From contig CAYPHY010000059.1 in NCBI GenBank assembly GCA_964410625.1, positions 1 through 25,754 of the forward strand: 25,754 nt of DNA, given 5' to 3'. Each line of letters opens with the position of its first letter. Position 1 is the stretch's first letter. The stretch comes from CAYPHY01 sp964410625. GTDB taxonomy: Bacteria; Chloroflexota; Anaerolineae; Promineifilales; Promineifilaceae. The translations under genes and the position numbers were made by a program. Under the pieces are notes generated by a model that had not been told where the DNA came from, did not search any database, and saw only the letters and a list, made by a program, of their open reading frames with translations. Below, piece by piece: positions 7,589 to 13,597 of this stretch.

Positions 7589-8746
7589 ATGGCGACAAAA
7601 CGAGACTACTACGAAGTGCTGGGGGTTTCCCGCAGCGTAACCAAAGAGGAACTGAAAAAGCAGTACCGCCGGTTGGCGCGGCAATACCACCCCGACGTCA
7701 ATAAGGAAGCGGACGCGGCCGATCGCTTCAAAGAGGTCAACGAAGCATACGAAGTGCTTTCCGATGACCAGACGCGGGCCGCTTATGACCGCTTCGGTCA
7801 TGCCGGGGTGCAAAATGGCGGTGCGGGATTCTCTGGCTTTGAAGGTGGTTTTGGCAGCGTTGCCGATATCTTTGAGGAGTTCTTCGGCGGCTCCTTCGGC
7901 GGCCGTCGCCGTCGCCAGGGGCCGCGTCGCGGAAGTGACCTGCGCTTTGATCTCTCGATCACCTTTGAGGAAGCCGTCTTCGGTGTGGAGCGGGAGATCG
8001 AATACCGTCGCCTCGAACTCTGCACCGAATGTCGCGGAACGGGAGCGGAACCTGGGACCGCGCCGATCAACTGCACCACCTGTAACGGCACGGGAGAAGT
8101 GCGCCGTGTCCAGCAATCGATTCTCGGCCAGTTTGTTAACGTCGTCACTTGCCCTACCTGTAACGGCACGGGAGAACTAATCCCCAACTTGTGCAAGGTC
8201 TGTCACGGGCGGAAGCAAGTGGAACGGACAGCAACGCGTAAAGTCCGTGTCCCCGCTGGCGTAGACAACGACACCCAAATCCGGCTGACCGGTGAAGGTA
8301 ATGCCGGTTTGGACGGTGGCCCGGCCGGTAATCTCTTTGTCGTCCTCCATGTGCAGCCCCACGAATTTTTCCGACGGCGCGACGACGACATCTTTCTCGA
8401 TCTGCAAATCAATATCGCCCAGGCCGCGCTGGGCGACGAGATTACGATCCCAACCATTGATGGCGAGTCAACCCTCACCATCCCCGCCGGAACGCAGTCG
8501 GGGGCCGTGTTTAAGCTGCGCGGACAAGGCGCACCGCGCCTCGACCGCAGCGGCCGTGGCACTAACTACGGCCGTGGCGACCAGCACGTCATCATCCAGG
8601 TCGCCACCCCGCAAAAGCTGACCTCGGAACAGAAGAAGCTGTTCCAGGAACTAGCTAAAACCCTGGGCAAAGAAGTTGTCCCCCAACGCGACAAAGGCAT
8701 CCTCAGCCAACTCAAAGACGCCCTCGGAGACGTCTTCGGAATTTAG
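7589..8746 (+). CDS. dnaJ: Molecular chaperone DnaJ (Hsp40, type I)
   Basis: DnaJ delivers substrates to DnaK and stimulates its ATPase. The protein of 385 residues has a J domain (5-70) with the catalytic HPD at 34-36, a G/F-rich linker (75-115, GGAGFSGFEGGFG), and a zinc domain with four repeats (CTECRGTG, CTTCNGTG, CPTCNGTG, CKVCHGRK). The C-terminal substrate-binding and dimerisation domains follow. ATG 7589 is used because MATKRDYYEVLGV is the family start. An upstream in-frame ATG at 7544 would translate the intergenic repeat. The last zinc repeat ends in K rather than G, a minor variation. Confidence 0.98.
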   Translation: MATKRDYYEVLGVSRSVTKEELKKQYRRLARQYHPDVNKEADAADRFKEVNEAYEVLSDDQTRAAYDRFGHAGVQNGGAGFSGFEGGFGSVADIFEEFFGGSFGGRRRRQGPRRGSDLRFDLSITFEEAVFGVEREIEYRRLELCTECRGTGAEPGTAPINCTTCNGTGEVRRVQQSILGQFVNVVTCPTCNGTGELIPNLCKVCHGRKQVERTATRKVRVPAGVDNDTQIRLTGEGNAGLDGGPAGNLFVVLHVQPHEFFRRRDDDIFLDLQINIAQAALGDEITIPTIDGESTLTIPAGTQSGAVFKLRGQGAPRLDRSGRGTNYGRGDQHVIIQVATPQKLTSEQKKLFQELAKTLGKEVVPQRDKGILSQLKDALGDVFGI

Positions 8747-8823
8747 TGGCGAGTGACGAGTGATGAGTGGCTAGTAATCAGTCCACTCTCCACTCTCCAC
8801 TCTCCACTCTCCACTCTCCACTA
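8745..8823. repeat. Heptanucleotide array (TCCACTC) with inverted arm, dnaJ-prmA gap
   Basis: Six tandem 7-bp units at 8782-8823 read TCCACTC (the last one TCCACTA). The inverted counterpart of looser GAGTG units lies at 8745-8774 and starts in the dnaJ stop codon. The array ends four bases before the prmA ATG, so no Shine-Dalgarno site is left for prmA. Confidence 0.85.
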
Positions 8824-8826
8824 GCC

Positions 8827-9792
8827 ATGGTCTGGTTAGAAGTCAGCATCGAAACCGACGGGGAAGCGGCCGAAGCCGTGGCCGAAGCATTGCGGCCGTT
8901 GGCTTATCAAAACAGCGTCGCCCTGGAGCAACGAGGCGACGAAAGCTCGCTCGACCCCGACGCGCTGGAACCCACCGTCACCGTCAAAATCTACGTCCCC
9001 GAAGAAGACGACACCCCCACCTTCCGCCGTCGTGTGGAGGAGATTCTCTACCATCTCAACCGCCTTTATCCCGTTCCGCCTCCTACTTTTCGCCATCTGG
9101 CCGAAGCGGATTGGGCCAATGCCTGGAAAGCCCACTACCATCCCTTCCGTATCGGCCGCCGCCTATTGGTGCGGCCGAGCTGGTGGGATGAGGAAGAGCA
9201 GAAAGAGCAGAGGAGCGGAGGGGCAGAGGAGCAGGGGGGCTACGAAGTGGTCATGGAGAAGCCGGGGGATATTGTTCTAAGGCTTGATCCGGGGATGGCT
9301 TTTGGGACGGGGTTGCATCCAACGACGCAGACCTGTTTGCAAGCGCTGGAAGAGGTGGTGACGCCGGGCGTGCGGGTGCTGGATGTGGGGACCGGCTCCG
9401 GTATTCTGGCGATTGCGGCAGCGCGATTGGGGGCAGCGGCCGTCGTCGGCGTTGATACTGATGCCGTTGCCGTCAAGACCGCCAAATCCAACGCCGCCCA
9501 AAACGGCGTTGGCAAGCAGATTGAGGTCTGGCAGGGTTCCCTCGCCTCGGTCCCTGCCGCTGAATGGGATGTCGTTGTGGTCAACATCCTGGCGACCGTG
9601 GTGATTGAGTTGTTGGCGAATGGGGGTCTAATGGACTATGTGGCCCCAACAGGCCACCTGATCCTCAGCGGGATCATTGACCAACAAGCGGCCGATGTCA
9701 CCCAGGCAGTCCGGGCCGTAGGGGGAAAAGGGAAGAAGACCTTCGCCGTGCGTGATTGGGTCACTTATGTCGTGCAACACGACGCTGTATAA
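8827..9792 (+). CDS. prmA: Ribosomal protein L11 methyltransferase
   Basis: PrmA trimethylates ribosomal protein L11 using S-adenosylmethionine. The 321-residue protein has an N-terminal L11-recognition domain with ADWANAWKAHYHPFRIG, then LDPGMAFGTGLHPTT. The Rossmann SAM site is VLDVGTGSGILAIAA and the catalytic-loop motif NILA lies in VVNILATVV. ATG 8827 (MVWLEVSIE) is the family-like start; in-frame ATG 8767 would translate the TCCACTC array. It closes the heat-shock operon, a place prmA also takes in some Firmicutes. Residues about 123-139 are a charged low-complexity insert (DEEEQKEQRSGG region, 9193-9240) not expected in the family. Confidence 0.95.
   Translation: MVWLEVSIETDGEAAEAVAEALRPLAYQNSVALEQRGDESSLDPDALEPTVTVKIYVPEEDDTPTFRRRVEEILYHLNRLYPVPPPTFRHLAEADWANAWKAHYHPFRIGRRLLVRPSWWDEEEQKEQRSGGAEEQGGYEVVMEKPGDIVLRLDPGMAFGTGLHPTTQTCLQALEEVVTPGVRVLDVGTGSGILAIAAARLGAAAVVGVDTDAVAVKTAKSNAAQNGVGKQIEVWQGSLASVPAAEWDVVVVNILATVVIELLANGGLMDYVAPTGHLILSGIIDQQAADVTQAVRAVGGKGKKTFAVRDWVTYVVQHDAV
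9196..9240 (+). repeat. In-frame AGAGCAG-type repeat insert within prmA
   Basis: A run of A/G-rich AGAGCAG, AGGAGC and GGGGCAG units sits inside prmA between RPSWWDEE and the conserved LDPGMAFGTG block. Its composition is unlike the flanking codons and like the intergenic repeat tracts. It keeps the frame open and adds about 15 residues. Confidence 0.65.
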
Positions 9793-9833
9793 CGCGACAG
9801 GTAAAATGGTCTCAATAGCTACTCAGGCAAAGC

Positions 9834-10085
9834 TTAGTTGGACGAGGAAGGGCCACCACCACCGCGACGATAGCGATAAGTGATACGGCCGCGATCCAGA
9901 TCATAAGGGGTCATTTCCACCCGCACCCGGTCGCCCAACAAGATACGAATATAATATTTACGCATCCGCCCAGAGAGGTAAGCCAACACGCGATGCCCAT
10001 TGTCCAACTCGACGGTGAATTGGGTATTGGGCAACAGTTCGACAACCGTGCCTTCCACCTCTAATTTGTCATCTTTCTTAGCCAT
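9834..10085 (-). CDS. infA: Translation initiation factor IF-1
   Basis: IF-1 binds the ribosomal A site during initiation. The 83-residue protein is a single OB fold with the family motifs EGTVVELLPNTQFTVELDNGH, VLAYLSGRMRKYYIRIL and GDRVRVEMTPYDLDRGRITYR, followed by a short Gly/Ser tail. A strong AGGAG site lies at 10088-10092. It begins 23 bp after the end of rpsA on the same strand, so the two are probably cotranscribed. That places IF-1 with S1, away from its common home in the spc operon. It converges with prmA across 41 bp, in which I see no clear terminator. Confidence 0.97.
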   Translation of the reverse strand: MAKKDDKLEVEGTVVELLPNTQFTVELDNGHRVLAYLSGRMRKYYIRILLGDRVRVEMTPYDLDRGRITYRYRRGGGGPSSSN

Positions 10086-10108
10086 ATACTCCTATGCTTT
10101 TACCTGCT

Positions 10109-11857
10109 TTATTCACTCTCAGCGACTCGCGCTTGCTCATCTTCTGTTGATTCAGAATCAGAGTCAGAATCGGCCGCTGCTTGTTCTGTTTCCTCTGTCT
10201 CTTCGCCTTCTTCTACAACTTCATCCGTTGCATCAGCTTCAGCCTCAGCCTCCTCGCCCTCTGTCTCCGGCTCGGCGGCCGCTGCTTCTTCTTCTGAAGT
10301 TGACTCCTCTTCCGAGGTTGTTTCCTCTTCCGAGGTTGTTTCCTCTTGCGAGGTTGTTTCCTCTTCGGAGGCGGCTTCCTCTTCTACGGCCAGCTCCGCT
10401 TCGGCCGAATCTTCCTCATCCGTCGCGGTATCTGCTGTATCTGCTTCTACTTCAACTGCCGAGTCAGCCGTTTCCTCCACCTCCGCAGTTGTCTCAGCAG
10501 CTTGCTCAACCTCGGCCGTTGGCTCTGTCGGTTCTGTTGGTTCCGCTTCTGCTTCCGCAACAGCATCTGGTTGCTCGGACACCTCAGCTTCGGCCGCTGC
10601 TTCTACATCCGCTTCGCCAGAATCAACCGCCGCTTCTGCCTCCGCAGGCTCGGCTTGCGTTTCCTCTTGTGGCGGGCGCTTCGGACGGGAAACGGCGGCG
10701 GCCGCTTCCTCCTCTTCCGCGCGTTGCGCCTCTTCAATTTCCTTCTGCGCCATCCACTCGATCTGTTCCATCGCCGTCACCGCCCGCAGGCTCAGACCGA
10801 TGCGTTGGCGTTTTTGATCAATACTGACGACACGCAGCAGATGGGTCTCGCCCTCTTGCACCACTTCACGCGGGTCTTCCACATTACCCCGCGACAGTTG
10901 GGAAGTGTGCAACAAGCCTTCAATTCCCGGCTCAATTTCGGCAAACGCCCCGAAATCTACAATGCGCGTGATCTTGCCTTCCACCAGTTGGCCGATGTCA
11001 TACCGTTCTTCTACCGTTGTCCAGGGATTGGTCAGCAGCTTTTTGCGGCTCAGGCTTATGCGCCCTGTCTCACGGTTGACGTCCAGCACCTCGACTTCGA
11101 TCTCATCACCGACCTTGACCACCTCTCGTGGATGGTCCACCCGGTGCCAGGCCAATTCCGAAATATGCACCAACCCATCGGCACCGCCAATATCTACAAA
11201 CGCGCCAAAGTCGCGCATTCCGGTGATACGGCCGACCCGTCGCTCTCCCTTTTGCAAGGTATCGAGCAACACTTCACGTTGCTTATCTTCCCACTCACGC
11301 TGTGCTTCGCGCTGTGAGAGTACCAGACGGCGGCGGCGGCGGTCCACTTCAATGATCTTCACCGGTATCTTCTCGCCACGCATCTTCGCCAATCGTTGTT
11401 GGCGTTTGCGCTCATTCATTCCCGGCGAGAGATCGCTCAGGTGCGAGATGGGGATAAAGCCGCGAATACGGCCGTATGGCACAATCGCCCCACCTTTGTT
11501 ATAGCCAATCACCTCTGCCTCAATCACCTCACCGCTGTTCATCAACTCTTCGGCCTCGATCCAATCCTGATTCAATCGTGCCAAATGAATCGAAACGTTC
11601 AGGGAGTCTGGCTCGTCGCTTTGAGCGATATACACAGAGATTTCATCATTGACTTGCAACGCCTCGCGCTCCCCAGGCTCCAGCTTGCTCAAGTCAGAAG
11701 AGGGAACAAAACCGTCCCGCTTCAAACCCAGGTCAACGATAATACCCTGCGGTGTGATGGCGACAATTGTCCCCCGGCGGATGTCTCCGGCCTGGGGCAT
11801 GTCATAGTCATGTTGTTCGAGTAACGCTTCGAGAGAATCCATTCCTTCGTCGGACAT
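10109..11857 (-). CDS. rpsA: 30S ribosomal protein S1 with long acidic tail
   Basis: S1 binds mRNA upstream of the start codon and helps load it on the 30S subunit. The 582-residue protein has four S1/OB domains: about 23-93 (GTIVAITPQGIIVDLG), 109-181 (AEVIGYNKGGAIVPYG), 205-272 (GRITGMRDFGAFVDIGGADGLVHISEL) and 290-358 (GKITRIVDFGAFAEIEPGIEGLLHTSQLS). Four domains is the count seen outside the six-domain proteobacterial form. From about 380 to the end it is a 200-residue Glu/Ala/Thr/Ser tail, presumably disordered, with tandem hexapeptides. It starts at 11857 with TTAGG just upstream and has a long structured leader and a consensus promoter at 12138-12166. Confidence 0.95.
   Translation of the reverse strand: MSDEGMDSLEALLEQHDYDMPQAGDIRRGTIVAITPQGIIVDLGLKRDGFVPSSDLSKLEPGEREALQVNDEISVYIAQSDEPDSLNVSIHLARLNQDWIEAEELMNSGEVIEAEVIGYNKGGAIVPYGRIRGFIPISHLSDLSPGMNERKRQQRLAKMRGEKIPVKIIEVDRRRRRLVLSQREAQREWEDKQREVLLDTLQKGERRVGRITGMRDFGAFVDIGGADGLVHISELAWHRVDHPREVVKVGDEIEVEVLDVNRETGRISLSRKKLLTNPWTTVEERYDIGQLVEGKITRIVDFGAFAEIEPGIEGLLHTSQLSRGNVEDPREVVQEGETHLLRVVSIDQKRQRIGLSLRAVTAMEQIEWMAQKEIEEAQRAEEEEAAAAVSRPKRPPQEETQAEPAEAEAAVDSGEADVEAAAEAEVSEQPDAVAEAEAEPTEPTEPTAEVEQAAETTAEVEETADSAVEVEADTADTATDEEDSAEAELAVEEEAASEEETTSQEETTSEEETTSEEESTSEEEAAAAEPETEGEEAEAEADATDEVVEEGEETEETEQAAADSDSDSESTEDEQARVAESE
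10291..10380 (-). repeat. 18-bp tandem repeat encoding the S1 acidic tail
   Basis: Five units of 18 bp start at 10291, 10309, 10327, 10345 and 10363. The second and third are identical and the fourth differs by one base. On the coding strand each gives a hexapeptide like SEEETT. Such in-frame repeats change copy number easily, so tail length may vary between strains. Confidence 0.85.
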
Positions 11858-11910
11858 CCTAACCCATTCCCGTTATCAATTTTTTGTTCTGGGGAAATTC
11901 GGCAACTGGC

Positions 11911-11962
11911 AAACAAAAACTCGGCCGTTGTCTGGATTATCCCAGAGTTTGGCGGCCGAGTT
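11911..11962 (-). terminator. Intrinsic terminator-like hairpin in the rpsA leader
   Basis: On the minus strand a 10-bp stem (AACTCGGCCG at 11953-11962 with CGGCCGAGTT at 11918-11927) encloses a smaller CTGG/CCAG stem. It is followed directly by a T-rich run (11911-11919). This has the form of a Rho-independent terminator, placed 54 bp before the rpsA start and after about 170 nt of transcript. Confidence 0.7.
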
Positions 11963-12131
11963 AGTCATCAGAAAGTGTGCCAGGATATGCGGGGGCGGCT
12001 TGCCTAAAGCCTTATGGAAAAGCGATACGCATTCAAATTGGCAACCTCCAAAGTTGCTTGCCACCCGCCAGGGCACCTGCACACGGCGAAAAATCTGCTT
12101 CCTTGCCGTCTAACTAAACCCACTCAGCCGA
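11911..12131 (-). ncRNA. Candidate structured rpsA leader RNA or small RNA
   Basis: The predicted transcript runs from the consensus promoter at 12138-12166 to the terminator-like hairpin at 11911-11962, about 220 nt, before rpsA. By eye it can form several local stems: CTC-GGCT-GAG at the 5' end, ACGGC with GCCGT, GCAAC with GTTGC (7-nt loop), and GGCTT with AAGCC. A longer-range pairing of GTGTGCAGG with CCTGGCACAC is possible. No known RNA family could be assigned. It may be an attenuated leader controlling S1 and IF-1, or an independent small RNA. The 68-residue frame inside it shows no protein family and I do not call it. Nothing else is seen in 12167-12228. Confidence 0.5.
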
Positions 12132-12137
12132 GGTAAG

Positions 12138-12166
12138 ATTATAGCGGGTAGAATTAGCATTGTCAA
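12138..12166 (-). promoter_or_regulatory. Consensus sigma70 promoter for the rpsA leader
   Basis: On the minus strand TTGACA (12161-12166) and TATAAT (12138-12143) match consensus at all twelve positions with the ideal 17-bp spacing. Start of transcription would be near 12131, about 270 nt before the rpsA start codon. It is the best promoter in the window, as expected for a ribosomal protein gene. Confidence 0.9.
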
Positions 12167-12228
12167 AGCGAATCCGTTCCAATCAAAGTTGATACGTCAC
12201 CCTATCGCTCCTGCGGTTCCCTTATGCT

Positions 12229-13428
12229 TCATTCACTCGCCCCTATCTCTTCCAACAAAGCCAGAAGTCCGGCGCGGTTCTGCGACCAATCGGTGGCTGA
12301 GTGGTTTCGTAGTTCGACAGTGAAAGAGGGGATGCCTATGGTCGTCAGCCAATCACCCGCATCGCCCGTGATCGGATAGGCATTGAACGCCTCATAAACG
12401 GGATAACCGGCCGCCTCACCATAGACCGTTGCCAACCAAAAGGAGGGCTGGTGAGTGTCTGGACAACCCGACGCAAACACGCCATTGGCTGCGCTGTGCA
12501 AGAAAATCACCACTTCCGGTTGATAGAGCAGGAAATAATCACGTAAGGCGACACTTTCCGGCTCCGAAAATGGGGCGCGGCCTCCATCCACAACCGTATC
12601 GCGCCACATGGCTGAGGGAGACCAACGACAGTCCCAATTGCGGTTGAGGTCTACTCCGTTGGCGTTAAAACGGCCGTCCACCGTATCAGCCACAACATCG
12701 GCCGCGCTAAACCGCTGTTCCTGTTGAGTCACCAAAAATTGACCATCCGGGTTGGCCGAAGGGATGATGTGCAGTGTAATCTGCGGAGGAATGAGCGCAG
12801 GATTGGCCGTGAAGTAGTCGAGGAGTTCATAAGACAGCAAAATACTATTCCATTCATAGCCACCATGAATGCCACCAACCACAACCACGTGTTGCGGGCC
12901 GTCATTTAATTGATGGGTGATAATCGCTCGCCCCTGCACCGAACGGCTGATAATGGCACTACTCCCCAGAGCGGGGGGGAGCGGCGTTACGGTGGTGGAG
13001 GCGGAGAGGACGGCCGTTGGGCTAAGCGGCAAGAGTGGCGGAGTAAGCGCGGCCGTCGGCGAGGCAATCATCACTTCCGGCGTAACTGTCTGCGTTGGCG
13101 TCAATAGCGTTGCCGCAAACACGCCGGTAGGTGTTTGCACCATGCGCTCTGAGGTCGGCGAGGGAACTGTCGCCGAGACCACTGCGACCACTGGCCCCGG
13201 CAAGGGGGAAGGCAAGCTGACGGTTGACGTTGTTTCTGGCGTCGCTTCTGGCGCCGCATCTGGCGCAATTTCAGCCGTGGCCTCCGGCACGACGGGCGAC
13301 AACTGGCCTAACGTACATCTGCCCAGCAGCAAAGCAGCAATCGGTAACAGCAAACAGACCACCACTCCCGCTGCCCCTACCCCACCATTGATAGAACTCC
13401 GCGTCATCAGCGTTTCATCCGCGAGCAA
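12229..13428 (-). CDS. Membrane-anchored M14-type zinc carboxypeptidase
   Basis: The 399-residue protein has an N-terminal hydrophobic anchor (about 18-36), a Pro/Thr/Ser-rich stalk (45-155) and a C-terminal M14-like metallopeptidase domain (157-399). Likely ligands are His188 and Glu192 in GGIHGGYEWN (H-x3-E) and His311 in IFLHSAANG. Arg263 in GVDLNRNWDC fits the substrate-binding NR motif, and Glu372 in IPSFTVELRN fits the catalytic base. It would cleave C-terminal residues outside the membrane, possibly from cell-wall peptides; the substrate is inferred. The domain is clearly paralogous to the C-terminal domain of the kinase encoded just upstream, which has lost most of these residues. MTRSS at 13407 is an alternative start. 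Confidence 0.85.
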   Translation of the reverse strand: MLADETLMTRSSINGGVGAAGVVVCLLLPIAALLLGRCTLGQLSPVVPEATAEIAPDAAPEATPETTSTVSLPSPLPGPVVAVVSATVPSPTSERMVQTPTGVFAATLLTPTQTVTPEVMIASPTAALTPPLLPLSPTAVLSASTTVTPLPPALGSSAIISRSVQGRAIITHQLNDGPQHVVVVGGIHGGYEWNSILLSYELLDYFTANPALIPPQITLHIIPSANPDGQFLVTQQEQRFSAADVVADTVDGRFNANGVDLNRNWDCRWSPSAMWRDTVVDGGRAPFSEPESVALRDYFLLYQPEVVIFLHSAANGVFASGCPDTHQPSFWLATVYGEAAGYPVYEAFNAYPITGDAGDWLTTIGIPSFTVELRNHSATDWSQNRAGLLALLEEIGASE

Positions 13429-13482
13429 TTCCTATTGCCCATCTGCGTAACTGTTTTCATAGGAAACGACAACGGATAACGA

Positions 13483-13512
13483 AATAAACGGATAGTTTTT
13501 CCGCTATCCGTT
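13483..13512 (-). terminator. Hairpin between the kinase-M14 and M14 peptidase genes
   Basis: A perfect 9-bp stem (AACGGATAG 13487-13495, CTATCCGTT 13504-13512) with an 8-nt loop is followed on the minus strand by TTATTT. It may terminate the upstream kinase transcript or limit read-through into the M14 gene. Confidence 0.5.
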
Positions 13513-13564
13513 CTTATCTCCGGCCATATAACTCAGTAGCGCCGGCAAGCTTCCCCTGACGTTT

Positions 13565-13596
13565 CATTGACCATTGACCATTAACCATTGACCATT
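13565..13596. repeat. Heptanucleotide array (ATTGACC)
   Basis: Four tandem 7-bp units, ATTGACC with one ATTAACC variant, plus a partial unit, lie directly beyond the stop codon of the kinase-M14 gene. They have the same period of seven as the arrays at 8782-8823 and 25702-25754 but a different unit. Confidence 0.8.
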
Positions 13597-13597
13597 C

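Noticed and set aside
8767..8826. Upstream start for prmA adding about 20 residues
   Set aside because: The extension (STLHSPLSTLHSPL) is only a translation of the TCCACTC array. MVWLEV at 8827 is the family start.
10000..10827. Long plus-strand open frames opposite rpsA, rich in Leu and Pro
   Set aside because: They are the complement of the acidic Glu/Ala repeat tail of S1. Composition is extreme, no domain is seen, and there is no start context.
11876..12082. 68-residue minus-strand frame inside the rpsA leader
   Set aside because: It overlaps the terminator-like hairpin, lacks a ribosome site and matches no family. The structured RNA explains the region better.
12061..12131. Resemblance to bacterial SRP RNA (GGCAAGGAAGCAG, then GTGTGCAGGTGCCCTGGC) in the rpsA leader
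   Set aside because: The 3' half of the helix 8 motif looks similar, but the required 5' partner (CAGGTCC before the tetraloop) is absent and no closing long helix is seen. A covariance search with the SRP model would settle it.
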